Made by a program: the position numbers and the translations under genes. The notes below the pieces were generated by a model that did no database searches, had not been told where the DNA came from, and worked only from the letters and a program-made list of their open reading frames with translations. Positions 26,403 through 34,843 of a DNA stretch of 50,017 nt are shown one piece after another. The stretch covers positions 1 to 50,017 of the forward strand of contig CAYVUV010000422.1 in NCBI GenBank assembly GCA_964455095.1, written 5' to 3'. Each line of letters begins with the position of its first letter. Within the stretch, counting starts at the first letter, position 1. The stretch comes from CAYVUV01 sp964455095 (GTDB taxonomy: Bacteria; Desulfobacterota; Binatia; HRBIN30; CADEER01).

Positions 26403-26675
26403 ATGGCGCAGCCTAGCGCCGCGACACGCGATGGCGTCGAATCTCAACTGGCGCACCTCATCAACGAAATCACGAAAATCCCCCTGGATCGTATCACGCC
26501 CGGCGCGACCATCGACGGGGATCTCCAGATGGAGTCAGTGGCGTTTGTGGAACTGCAAGTAGCCATTGAAGACGCCTACGGAATCGAAATAGACCCAATT
26601 CAGGTGGTCGAACTGAACGAGTTCCGAACGATCGTGGACTATGTCTACGAGTGCGTGGCGCGGCGACCTGCATGA
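26403..26675 (+). CDS. acyl carrier protein
   Basis: 90 residues, acidic and helical. The phosphopantetheine attachment site is Ser45 in LQMESVAFVEL, matching the DSL/DS(V) consensus of ACPs with Glu in place of Asp. Helix II continues as VAIEDAYGIEI. It would carry an acyl chain as a thioester for the dehydrogenase and ketosynthase next to it and probably for the divergent N-acyltransferase. ATG 26403 is preferred; a GTG at 26400 is directly adjacent. The stop overlaps the next start in ATGA, so translation is coupled. It is a dedicated ACP, not the housekeeping copy, because no fab genes accompany it. Confidence 0.9.
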   Translation: MAQPSAATRDGVESQLAHLINEITKIPLDRITPGATIDGDLQMESVAFVELQVAIEDAYGIEIDPIQVVELNEFRTIVDYVYECVARRPA

Positions 26676-27817
26676 CGCTTTTTTCCGCCAAGCACGATGA
26701 CTTCCGAGTTCGCGCCCGCGAATTCGTCGAAGTGCGCTTGGCCCCCCACGCGGATGAGTGGGAGCGACTCGGCGCGTTTCCAACCACGATCTTCGCAGAA
26801 CTCGCTACCGAAGGGCTGTTGGGGATGACACAAGCCCCTCAGTATGGCGGGCAAGCGCTCGATTTCGGATTCGACATCGTTCTGGCCGAGGAACTGCCCC
26901 GTTGTCGAATGGGCGGCCTGACCCTGAGCGTGCTCGCACAGAACAACTTCTTTCTGCCGCTCCTCGCAAAGCTCGGCACAGGGGAACAGAAGGAACAGTT
27001 TCTCACACCAGCTGCCCGCGGGATCAAGATCGGAGCTCTCGCGTCGACTGAGCCTGGTGGAGGCTCGGACATCATCAACGCGACACAGTCCACAGCAAGG
27101 AGCGATGGCGACTTCTGGATCATCAATGGCGAGAAGAAGTACATTACAAATGGGCCGATCGCAGACTTTATTGTTACACTTGTCCGCACGACCGGCGAGA
27201 GAAATACCAATAGCTTCTCTTTGATCATCATCCCGTCCGACACACCCGGATTCACGGTGAAAGAAACCCTGCGCAAGCATGGGCTGAATACATCCCCAAC
27301 CGGATGGCTCGAGTTTAAAGACTGCCGCGTACCGAAGGCGTTCACTCTTGGCAAGCCAAACCTCGGGTACTTCTACCATACCCAGAATCTCCTCCAGGAG
27401 CGGCTGATCGGTGGCGCCAGCAGTGTAGCGCTTGCCGCGCTGGCTCTTGACGACACGATCGACTACCTCCGCAAACGAGTCGCCTACAATCGGCCCCTTT
27501 CCGCTCTCCAAACAATCCGGCACCGCGTCAGCGAGATGGCCGCCGAGATTGAGATGGCCCGACGCTTCGTTCATTCCGTCTGCGAGAGCTTCCGGGACGG
27601 CAAAGTCGAAGCGCGCGAAATCTGCATGATCAAGTTCCAGGTAATCGACATCGTTCAGCGAGTGGTCGACCGGTGCATGCAACTGCATGGTGCTGCGGGG
27701 TTTATGGAAGAGAACTGGATCGGACGTGCATATCGAGACGTTCGAGTTCTGAGTCTCGGCGGTGGGACCTCCGAAGTCATGAAAGACCTCGTCGCCAGCT
27801 ATCTTCGCTTAGGTTGA
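26672..27817 (+). CDS. acyl-CoA dehydrogenase family flavoprotein, probably acting on an ACP-bound chain
   Basis: 381 residues from ATG 26672 in the ATGA overlap with the ACP gene. Flavin and substrate blocks are present: ASTEPGGGSD (124-133), WIINGEKKYITNG (149-161), and the C-terminal LGGGTSEVMKD. The catalytic glutamate of medium-chain enzymes (IYEGT) is Gly here; instead Glu243 in LQERLIGG occupies the helix-G position used by long-chain and isovaleryl dehydrogenases, so activity is likely retained. Direct coupling to an ACP gene resembles natural-product dehydrogenases that desaturate carrier-bound acyl groups. Codon use is less GC-rich than in flanking genes. Confidence 0.9.
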   Translation: MTLFSAKHDDFRVRAREFVEVRLAPHADEWERLGAFPTTIFAELATEGLLGMTQAPQYGGQALDFGFDIVLAEELPRCRMGGLTLSVLAQNNFFLPLLAKLGTGEQKEQFLTPAARGIKIGALASTEPGGGSDIINATQSTARSDGDFWIINGEKKYITNGPIADFIVTLVRTTGERNTNSFSLIIIPSDTPGFTVKETLRKHGLNTSPTGWLEFKDCRVPKAFTLGKPNLGYFYHTQNLLQERLIGGASSVALAALALDDTIDYLRKRVAYNRPLSALQTIRHRVSEMAAEIEMARRFVHSVCESFRDGKVEAREICMIKFQVIDIVQRVVDRCMQLHGAAGFMEENWIGRAYRDVRVLSLGGGTSEVMKDLVASYLRLG

Positions 27818-27822
27818 AGAAA

Positions 27823-29061
27823 ATGGAAATAGCATCCATTACTGGCATAGGTCTCGTGGGACCGTTTGGCGTGGGAGTGGAACCGTTCTGGAGTTCGATC
27901 ACTGAAGGGCGATCCGGCATCCGACGAGTTACTCGTTTTGATGTCGACTCGTTCTCCTGCCAGGTTGCCGGCGAACTTCCCGATAAGAGCTACGAGGACC
28001 TGATCGAGCCACGCAAATTGCGAACGACAACACACGTCACGCAACTTGCGCTCGCGGCCGGCGAGCTCGCCTTTGACGACGCTCGATTGCCGCGCGCACA
28101 CTACAGTGCCGAAAGGCTCGCCATTGTCATTGGAACCGCGATGGGTGGTTGGCGGGATGGTGAGCAACAATACGGCATCCTGCTTGAACGAGGTGCCCGC
28201 CGGGTTAATCCCTTCATCGCAAACGCAACTCCTCACCATGCAACAGGAGGAGAGCTCGCCAGCGCTGTGGACGCGCGTGGGCCGCAGATCACCTTCGCGA
28301 ACGGGTGTCCCGCGGGTCTGCAGGCGGTGGCGCATGCCGCCGCGATGATCGAGCGTGGAGAGGTCGATGTCTGCCTCGCGGGCGGGGCGGAGAGTCCGTT
28401 GTCGCCAATGGTCTTTGCCGGCATGGGGCGGACGCAGGAGCTCTCCACGCTGAACGACGACCCGGCGCGCGCGGCGCGCCCCTTCGACCGCATGCATTCG
28501 GGGATCGTGATCAGCGAAGGGAGTTGCCTGTTTGTTCTCGAGAGCGCGTCCCGCGCGCGCGCGCGCGGCGCACGGCGTTACGTCGACATCGGCGGTTCGG
28601 CGTTCTCATGCGACGCGCAGGGGCTGTATAGTTTCGACCCAACGGGAAACACTGGCGCCCGCGCGCTGCATGCCGCCCTCGCCCTCCGCGGACAAACACC
28701 GCGCGACATCGACTACATCTGCGCCCACGCCAATTCGTCTCCGGCCTTCGACGCCAAGGAAACACTGGTGATCAAGCGGGCGTTCGGAGAGTGCGCGCCG
28801 CTGACGCCCGTGTCGTCGATCAAGGCCGTGCTCGGTCATCCCTTCGGTGCGGCAGGGGCCTTCCAACTCGCCGCGACCGCGCTGGCGATTCAGGCGGAGA
28901 TCATTCCGCCCACCCACCACCTGGAAACGCCAGCGCCCGAATGCGATTTGGACTACGTTCCGCTGCGACCGCGCCCGGCGTCCATCCGTAACGCCCTGGT
29001 GACCAGTTACGGATATGGCGGGATCAACGCGTACCTCGTCGCGTCTCGCCCCAAGCCGTAG
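27823..29061 (+). CDS. beta-ketoacyl-ACP synthase (FabF/KS-type)
   Basis: 412 residues from ATG 27823, five bases after the dehydrogenase stop. The nucleophile is Cys162 in ITFANGCPAG and the two active-site histidines are His302 (CAHANSSP) and His339 (SIKAVLGHPFGAAG), with Lys334 also kept, so a condensing enzyme is expected. The context around the Cys (NGCPAG in place of TACASG) is unusual and suggests a specialised substrate. It would extend the chain on the neighbouring ACP by a C2 unit from malonyl-ACP; no malonyl transferase or ketoreductase is present, so these would come from primary metabolism. Base composition shifts within the gene, with the 3' two-thirds clearly GC-richer. Confidence 0.9.
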   Translation: MEIASITGIGLVGPFGVGVEPFWSSITEGRSGIRRVTRFDVDSFSCQVAGELPDKSYEDLIEPRKLRTTTHVTQLALAAGELAFDDARLPRAHYSAERLAIVIGTAMGGWRDGEQQYGILLERGARRVNPFIANATPHHATGGELASAVDARGPQITFANGCPAGLQAVAHAAAMIERGEVDVCLAGGAESPLSPMVFAGMGRTQELSTLNDDPARAARPFDRMHSGIVISEGSCLFVLESASRARARGARRYVDIGGSAFSCDAQGLYSFDPTGNTGARALHAALALRGQTPRDIDYICAHANSSPAFDAKETLVIKRAFGECAPLTPVSSIKAVLGHPFGAAGAFQLAATALAIQAEIIPPTHHLETPAPECDLDYVPLRPRPASIRNALVTSYGYGGINAYLVASRPKP

Positions 29062-29079
29062 CCCGCGCGGCGCCCGCAG

Positions 29080-29955
29080 TTACTCGATGTTCTGCGTCTG
29101 CTCGCGCAGTTTCTCAACTTCCGCACGCGCATCGAGGGTGAGGTTCGTCACCTGAAGATCGGCGCTCTTCGAGGCGATCGTGTTGAACTCGCGATGTACC
29201 TCCTGGAGCAGAAAATCGATCGGCTTGCCGATTTGTCCTGATTCGTCGAGCAACTGCGCCAATCTCTGCAGGTGGCTGTCCAATCGCACCAGCTCTTCGG
29301 TCACGTCCGAACGCTCCGCCAACACCGCAATCTCCTGAAGGAGCCGCTCGGGGCTCACGGCCTGATCGCCGAGCAACGCTCCGACCCGTTCCGTGAGCCG
29401 TTTGGCCAGCTCCGGTACGAGCACCGCACTGCGCTGTCGCAGTGCCCGTTCGATGCGGCGCAAATGCGCGGTGCGGGCCTTCATGTCCTTGGCAAGCGCA
29501 CGGCCCTCGCGATCGCGCGCCTGATTGAAGGCCTTGAGCGCGGCCTGCAGCAACCGCCGTACGCGCGGCAAATCGGGATCCGCATCGCGCTTGCGCTCGA
29601 CGACGCGGACAAACTCGCCGCGCCCCAACAGCATCGACACGTCGATCTCGCCTGGCAGGCCCAACCGGCGCTGCAAACGACGCCACCCCTCGACGGCGGC
29701 CCGCGCGACCGCTTCGTTGATCTCGACGTCAAACTCGCTCGGCACCGTGCCGGTGCGATTCACGGCCACGTCGACCTTCCCGCGCCCCACCGCGCCTTGC
29801 ACGACTTGCCGCAACGAGTCCTCGCATGCCTGGTACTCGCGCGGCATGCTGAGCCGTATGTCGAGATGGCGTTGATTCACGCTGCGGACTTCGACCGTAA
29901 TGCGACGTCCGCCTCCCTGCCAGGCAGCCTGCCCGAATCCCGTCATGCTTCGCAT
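29080..29955 (-). CDS. yicC: YicC/YloC family endoribonuclease
   Basis: 291 residues from ATG 29955 with GGTGGAGAG just upstream; a GTG at 29967 is possible. The N-terminus MRSMTGFGQA and the C-terminal DFLLQEVHREFNTI are signature blocks of YicC_N and the DUF1732 domain. E. coli YicC and B. subtilis YloC are reported endoribonucleases with roles in RNA turnover and stationary-phase survival. It is usually found near gmk, which is not here. It lies 32 bases after the heptose kinase gene and converges on the ketosynthase gene. Confidence 0.93.
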   Translation of the reverse strand: MRSMTGFGQAAWQGGGRRITVEVRSVNQRHLDIRLSMPREYQACEDSLRQVVQGAVGRGKVDVAVNRTGTVPSEFDVEINEAVARAAVEGWRRLQRRLGLPGEIDVSMLLGRGEFVRVVERKRDADPDLPRVRRLLQAALKAFNQARDREGRALAKDMKARTAHLRRIERALRQRSAVLVPELAKRLTERVGALLGDQAVSPERLLQEIAVLAERSDVTEELVRLDSHLQRLAQLLDESGQIGKPIDFLLQEVHREFNTIASKSADLQVTNLTLDARAEVEKLREQTQNIE

Positions 29956-29987
29956 TGGTCTCTCCACCTACCTGCAGCGCGACACAA

Positions 29988-31016
29988 TCATTTCGTATTC
30001 TTCACCGCACGCCGGCGCGGCGCGGATGCCCTCGGCGCGACATCGACGCGCAGCTGCGCCGCGGTCACCGTGGCAGTGCCGACTTCGCCAACCACGATGC
30101 TCGCGGCGTGGTTGGCGAGTATCGCCGCCGTTTCCAGATCGGCACCCGCACCGAGCGCCAGCGCGCACGTCGCCACGACCGTATCGCCTGCGCCGGTGAC
30201 ATCGAAGACGTGGCGAGCGGCGGTCGGGAAATGTCGCGCCGGCTGTCCGGCCCGAAAGAGGCTCATTCCCTGCTCGCCGCGCGTGATCAGCACCGCCTCG
30301 GCCTGCCAGCGGCGCAGGAGCTCCGCACCAGCGCGCGCCAGGCTTGCGTCGTCTCGGATATCGATTCCCGAAGCCTGACTGGCCTCGTCGCGGTTGGGCG
30401 TCACCAGGCTCGCACTGCGATAGTGCGAAAAATTCGCCTGTTTGGGGTCGATCACGAGGAGAAACTTGCGCCGCGCTCGCATCGCCGCCAGGGCCGCGAG
30501 CAGCGTTGGCGTGATCAGCCCCTTGCCGTAATCGGACAGCACCACGACATCGGCCCGCCACAAGTTGGCGAGCAGGAATCCACGCGCCCGCGCGGCGGCC
30601 GGGCTGTCGGCAGCCGCATCCTCCCGGTCGAGCCGAACCACCTGTTGCTGGTGCGCGATAATGCGCGTCTTCACCGTGGTCGCCAGGCCGCGCCCGCCGA
30701 TTACGCCGCTCGCATCACAGCCGATCCGCCGCAATTCGCCCAGCAGGCGCCGTCCGCTGGCGTCCTGCCCCACCGTCCCGCAGACCAACACCTGCCCGCC
30801 GAGCGAACGCAGGTTGTTGACGACGTTGGCGGCACCGCCGAGCCGAAAGCTCTCGTCGGTCACCTGCACGACCGGCACCGGCGCCTCGGGCGAGATCCGC
30901 TGCACCCGTCCCCAGACGAACTGATCCAGCATCAGATCCCCAGCCACGAGCGCGCGCACCTTCGGAAACCGAAGGATCACTGCGGCGCGATCGTCATTGC
31001 GTGGTGAGCGAGGCAT
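29988..31016 (-). CDS. hldE/rfaE1-like: D-glycero-beta-D-manno-heptose-7-phosphate kinase (PfkB family, HldE N-terminal domain)
   Basis: 342 residues from ATG 31016. RfaE1-type blocks: GDLMLDQFVWGRVQRISPEA (the same pattern as HldE), LGGAANVVNNL, the PNRDEAS substrate region and the catalytic anion hole DVTGAGDTVVA. It phosphorylates heptose-7-phosphate at C1 in ADP-heptose synthesis for LPS core. Only the kinase domain is present; the cytidylyltransferase-like half of bifunctional HldE is missing, so a separate RfaE2 must be elsewhere. The open frame continues upstream through a terminator-like hairpin at 31070-31110, supporting the internal start. Followed by yicC. Confidence 0.9.
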   Translation of the reverse strand: MPRSPRNDDRAAVILRFPKVRALVAGDLMLDQFVWGRVQRISPEAPVPVVQVTDESFRLGGAANVVNNLRSLGGQVLVCGTVGQDASGRRLLGELRRIGCDASGVIGGRGLATTVKTRIIAHQQQVVRLDREDAAADSPAAARARGFLLANLWRADVVVLSDYGKGLITPTLLAALAAMRARRKFLLVIDPKQANFSHYRSASLVTPNRDEASQASGIDIRDDASLARAGAELLRRWQAEAVLITRGEQGMSLFRAGQPARHFPTAARHVFDVTGAGDTVVATCALALGAGADLETAAILANHAASIVVGEVGTATVTAAQLRVDVAPRASAPRRRAVKNTK

Positions 31017-31069
31017 CTGAGCAGCCCTATGTTTCGAGCATACCGTCGCTAACAGAAAAATCCGCGCGC

Positions 31070-31110
31070 ACAAAGCCAATGTGCGATCGGGCGAGCGCCC
31101 TTGGCTTTGT
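31070..31110 (-). terminator. nested hairpin after the heptosyltransferase gene, probable terminator or attenuator
   Basis: A perfect 10-bp stem joins ACAAAGCCAA (31070-31079, plus strand) with TTGGCTTTGT (31101-31110). The loop itself contains GGGC-GAGC-GCCC. On the minus strand it begins at the stop codon of the heptosyltransferase and is followed about eight bases later by ATTTTTC. It could terminate or attenuate transcription before the heptose kinase gene. Confidence 0.5.
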
Positions 31111-32171
31111 CACCGCGTCCCCATCGCGCCCTCGAGCGCCAGCTCCACCTGTCGCAGCACCCCCTCCGGCGTGATCGACCGCATGCAGAGCTGGCCGATC
31201 GGACAATCGGCCCGGTAGCAGGGTACGCACGGCGCCTCGCCCTGCACCACCAGGTGCTCCGACCCCCACGGGGCCGACCGCGCGGGACTCGTCGCGCCCC
31301 ACAGCGAGACCACCGGCGTGCCGACCGCCGCAGCGATATGCATCGGTCCCGAATCCGGTCCGACGGCAATGGTCGCGCGCTCCAACAATCCGATGACGTC
31401 ACGCAACGTCGTGCGCCCGACAAAATCGACCACAGCTCCCGGACGCTCGGCGAGCAATGCATCCGTGAACGGCCGATCGGGCGCGGCGCCGATCAGCACC
31501 ACCTTCAGCCCACGCGCGAGCAGCGCGCGGCATAGCGCCGCCGTCGGCTCCGGCAACCAATAACGACTTTGCCAGGTCGAGCCGACCAGGAGCGCGGCAA
31601 AGGGGTCGCCGACGCCGTCCAACAGCGCCGCCACTCGCTCCCGCTCCGCGGCCGTCGTCGTCAGACCAAAGCTAATCGGCACGGCCGGAACACGCAGATA
31701 GTCAGCGAAGCGCTGAAACTGCAAGATCTTCGAACTCAGGCGCTCCACCGGCGCGATGTGATGATTGCTGAACAGCCAGTTGCCCTCGCGCGAGTTCTGC
31801 CGATGAAAGGCGATGCGCACCGGAGCGGCCGAGCACCAGGTGGCGAATCCGCTCTTGAGATGTCGTTGAAGGTCCAACGCGAGCTCCGGGCCGTCGGCGC
31901 GCAGCGCGCGCAGAAATGTCGCGAACGCGCGCACCCCATCACGCCGCTCGAAGCGAATCACCTGGTCCAGCGCCGCGTGCCCCTCGACGATCGGAGCGGC
32001 CGCCGGCTCAACCGCCCAGGCGATGTGCGCCTTCGGCCACGCCGCACGCAATCGCTGGGCAAGCGGCAGCGCGCGGACGACGTCGCCGATGGCGCCCAGC
32101 AGGACGATGAGCACCCGCCGCGGCGGCGCCTCGGGTGGGAATGGCGCCGCGTCAGAGCCGGCGCGTTCCAT
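31110..32171 (-). CDS. ADP-heptose:LPS heptosyltransferase (GT9 family)
   Basis: 353 residues from ATG 32171 (MERAGSDAAP); an in-frame start at 32234 would overlap the preceding gene more deeply. GT9 blocks are clear: RRVLIVLLGAIGDVVRALPL at residues 18-37, LLVGSTWQSRYWLPE, and the nucleotide-sugar site VGPDSGPMHIAAAVGTPVVS. It transfers L-glycero-D-manno-heptose to the LPS inner core at the cytoplasmic face. Near the C-terminus a Cys-rich patch (CVPCYRADCPIGQLC) is present, as in many WaaF/WaaC homologs. It overlaps the LPS-kinase gene by 20 bases. WaaF or WaaQ subtype cannot be settled. Confidence 0.92.
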   Translation of the reverse strand: MERAGSDAAPFPPEAPPRRVLIVLLGAIGDVVRALPLAQRLRAAWPKAHIAWAVEPAAAPIVEGHAALDQVIRFERRDGVRAFATFLRALRADGPELALDLQRHLKSGFATWCSAAPVRIAFHRQNSREGNWLFSNHHIAPVERLSSKILQFQRFADYLRVPAVPISFGLTTTAAERERVAALLDGVGDPFAALLVGSTWQSRYWLPEPTAALCRALLARGLKVVLIGAAPDRPFTDALLAERPGAVVDFVGRTTLRDVIGLLERATIAVGPDSGPMHIAAAVGTPVVSLWGATSPARSAPWGSEHLVVQGEAPCVPCYRADCPIGQLCMRSITPEGVLRQVELALEGAMGTR

Positions 32172-33777
32172 GGGCGACGTCCTTTTGATGGCCGGCAGCC
32201 AGAACCGCCTGTGCCGTCCGCACGAGCTCGGCACGGCTCACCGGGCCGAGATAGCTGCGCAGGAACCGAAGCCGTTCCGCCCACCGCGCCTGGCGGCCGA
32301 GGGAGCGCTCGATCTGGACGAGGTTTTTCACACGGCGCCGCGAGCTGACCCGCCAATAGACCCGCACGCGGTCGACGTCCACCAGCACGAATTCCCATCC
32401 ACCATCAACGCGCACGGCGAACAGATTCGTCATCCAGAGGTCCTGCGGATACACCCCGCGCTGATGCAGGGCGCGCACATACCCACCCAGTGCCGCGGCA
32501 AACTCGCGGCGCGCGACGCGCGACAGTCGCGGCCACGCGTTATCGGCGCGCTCGCCGCTCACCGCTTCGGTGACCAGACAACTCCGCGCCGCGCGCGAGG
32601 TGACGGGAGTTTCCAGAACCGCCACCAATACGGGAGCGCGAAAGCCGGCGGCCGTCATCCGCGCGATTCCTCGCGCCGCGCGCGCCGCGGCTGAGCTCAG
32701 CAGCAAGCGCTCCGCCAGGTTCACCACACCGGACTCGTCGTACAGCTTCACCACGAGCCGGACCCCGCCGACCACGATCAACCCGACCTCCCGCCCCGCG
32801 TCGCGGCGCTTGAGCATCACCGTCTCCGGCGCTGCCAGCGCGCGCGCCGGGTCACGCAGCACCGTTTCGTACACGTCGCGCCAGCCCGGGCCCCGCTGTT
32901 TGAGCGTGAACTCCGGCATCACCCATCCACTCCGCCGCCGCGCCTCGCGGGCGCCGCCTGCCTCCGCCCGGCGCGTTGTCAGGCGCTCGATCTCGAGCCG
33001 ACGCGTAAGGGTGCGGCGCGCCAACCAGCGCGCCTCGCGCCGCCAGCGCGCCCGATCCCACCCGCGCGCCGACGCATACCCAACGAAGACACGCAGGCGA
33101 TCGGCATGCGTGATGCCGGGCAGTATCAACCGGTTGAGCTGAATCAGGTTGCGGCGCTGTTGGTGTCGCCGGCCCACGATCAGTCCGCGCCGGCTGCGAT
33201 CGTGATCGAGGAAGCAGAACCGCACCGGTGGATCCGCCGCAGCGAGAATGTTGGTCGCTACCAGGTCGCCATGGACGTAGCCAAGGCGATGGAAGCGCCC
33301 GACCTCATTGCCCAAACCAGCGAGCACACTGCGCCGCCGCGCGATTCTGACGTCAGCGGGCAACGCTCGGAGTGCCGCCGCCAGGGCACCGAGTGGCGGC
33401 CACTCCACCGCCTCCGTGAGCACGAACGCGCGCTCGAGATACCGCCCGCGCCGCTGCTCGCCCGCCGCGAGCACGCGCGCGACATGGAAGTCATCCGCCG
33501 TGAGCACGACGCTCATGCGCAACGCGCGCAGGGCTTTGGACGGCCGCAGGAGATCCTTGATCTGTGTCGGCCAATCTCCGGGATGGTACAGTTTCAGAAA
33601 GGCACCACCGACTCCCGACAGGGTCAGCCGCACGGTCCGGGCGTGTCGCGATGTCGACACGTCCTCTCCCCCCCGGTCCAGCAGCGGCCACCACTCCTCG
33701 CGCCAGAGCGTCTCGTCCAGCCACAGACTCCACTCCCCGCGCGCCTCGCGGCGATAGCCCCCGAGCACCGATCCCAC
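32152..33777 (-). CDS. double LPS-kinase (Kdo/WaaP family) fusion protein
   Basis: 541 residues from GTG 33777; a GTG at 33768 is equally possible, and the frame is open to 33873 but that would overlap the deacetylase gene. Two kinase-like domains occur in tandem. Domain 1 (about 40-240) has FLKLY (Lys62), the catalytic loop YVHGDLVATNI (HGD 169-171) and FLDHDR (Asp191). Domain 2 (about 290-520) has VVKLYDE (Lys344), a variant loop YPQDLWMTNL where HGD becomes PQD, and LVDVDRVRV. Members phosphorylate Kdo or heptose of the LPS core. Domain 2 keeps Asp446 and may be active. Tandem fusion in one chain is unusual. Confidence 0.85.
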   Translation of the reverse strand: MGSVLGGYRREARGEWSLWLDETLWREEWWPLLDRGGEDVSTSRHARTVRLTLSGVGGAFLKLYHPGDWPTQIKDLLRPSKALRALRMSVVLTADDFHVARVLAAGEQRRGRYLERAFVLTEAVEWPPLGALAAALRALPADVRIARRRSVLAGLGNEVGRFHRLGYVHGDLVATNILAAADPPVRFCFLDHDRSRRGLIVGRRHQQRRNLIQLNRLILPGITHADRLRVFVGYASARGWDRARWRREARWLARRTLTRRLEIERLTTRRAEAGGAREARRRSGWVMPEFTLKQRGPGWRDVYETVLRDPARALAAPETVMLKRRDAGREVGLIVVGGVRLVVKLYDESGVVNLAERLLLSSAAARAARGIARMTAAGFRAPVLVAVLETPVTSRAARSCLVTEAVSGERADNAWPRLSRVARREFAAALGGYVRALHQRGVYPQDLWMTNLFAVRVDGGWEFVLVDVDRVRVYWRVSSRRRVKNLVQIERSLGRQARWAERLRFLRSYLGPVSRAELVRTAQAVLAAGHQKDVAHGTRRL

Positions 33778-33794
33778 CCCTCTTACCCGGCTTG

Positions 33795-34724
33795 TTACGG
33801 GCACACGGAGCCCAATTGCTCGAACGGCGTCCCCGGTTGTGGCGGATTCCGCAGCTGCTTGGCGTGCATCCACTGTTCGAGCAGTGTGCCGCCATGGGGC
33901 AGCGTTGGGCCAGGATCACCGCGGAAGGCTGGATCTTCTGCGGCGTCTCGTAACGAGACAAAACGCACTCCCTGGTGTGCGAGCTGGTCCAGCAACACGG
34001 GAAGCATCACACTGTCAAACGCCCCGATGTGGAGAAGCAGCACGTGCTTGATATCTCTGCCATACAGCAGACGCGCCATCTTCTGCGCCGATGAGATGTG
34101 TTCTGTGGCAGCGCTGAGGTAGCTCGCCTTCAACCACTCGATTGCCTGCGTGTCACCCTTTGCGACGCACCGTACATACGGCTCGTTCCACGCATAGTCC
34201 TGAAAATCGATCGTGACCTGGGCGACCTTGTACCCGTGTTCATCCAAGTAGGCCCTCACGGCGCGTCTCTTCTGGAGCGTGTCCCCCTCGTGCGCAAATG
34301 GATATCGAAACCAGTGCCAATCACGTGATCCCATCAGCAATTCCAGGGACGGCTCGTTGGCGGCGATGTCCTTCTCGAACATCTGCGCATCGATCGTGCT
34401 GAGGTCGCTGTGCGCGTACGTATGGTTGCCGAGCAGGAACCCAGCCTCCACCCACAGCTTGAGAACTTCGACGCTGGCCGGATCAACTTTCAGCCGGAAC
34501 CCGTTGATGAATCCGTAGACACTTGGTACGCCGTGAGCCTTCAGGGTATTGATGAATCGCCGCGCAACATCGACCCGGGTGGTTTGGAAAGGCAGGGTGC
34601 CGTGAGACGGAAGGTCATCAACGGTGATGGCTATTTCCATTCCTTCCGGGGCGGCCAGCGCTGCACGAAAGGAGCAGAGGAGAAGCGCAGGAAGCAACCA
34701 GTGCGACACACGGCGAACACTCAT
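33795..34724 (-). CDS. polysaccharide deacetylase (NodB-like), exported
   Basis: 309 residues. A signal peptide is obvious: MSVRRVSHWLLPALLLC followed by SFRAALA-A near residue 24-25. The NodB metal motif is kept: IAITVDDLPSHG supplies the Asp pair, and NHTYAHSDL supplies the HxxxH zinc ligands. The C-terminal HVLLLHIGAFDS block carries the late catalytic His. Family role is removal of N- or O-acetyl groups from an envelope polysaccharide in the periplasm. First gene of the leftward LPS-core group; the next gene begins 17 bases after its stop. Confidence 0.92.
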   Translation of the reverse strand: MSVRRVSHWLLPALLLCSFRAALAAPEGMEIAITVDDLPSHGTLPFQTTRVDVARRFINTLKAHGVPSVYGFINGFRLKVDPASVEVLKLWVEAGFLLGNHTYAHSDLSTIDAQMFEKDIAANEPSLELLMGSRDWHWFRYPFAHEGDTLQKRRAVRAYLDEHGYKVAQVTIDFQDYAWNEPYVRCVAKGDTQAIEWLKASYLSAATEHISSAQKMARLLYGRDIKHVLLLHIGAFDSVMLPVLLDQLAHQGVRFVSLRDAAEDPAFRGDPGPTLPHGGTLLEQWMHAKQLRNPPQPGTPFEQLGSVCP

Positions 34725-34843
34725 GATCTTCCTTGAATCGTCCGTCGGTCCGGTGTCCGGATCACCATCTCCAAGTCGTCCAGAAGCTCAATCTGTCCCG
34801 ACGCCGCCACCAATGACACCGATGCCACGACCTCGAAAGCCGC

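Noticed and set aside
29988..31016. Bifunctional HldE
   Set aside because: Only the kinase domain is present; the protein ends without a nucleotidyltransferase domain and no such gene is adjacent.
31017..31079. Upstream start for the heptose kinase at 31079
   Set aside because: It would be a TTG within the hairpin arm at the end of the heptosyltransferase gene; the PfkB fold starts well after ATG 31016.
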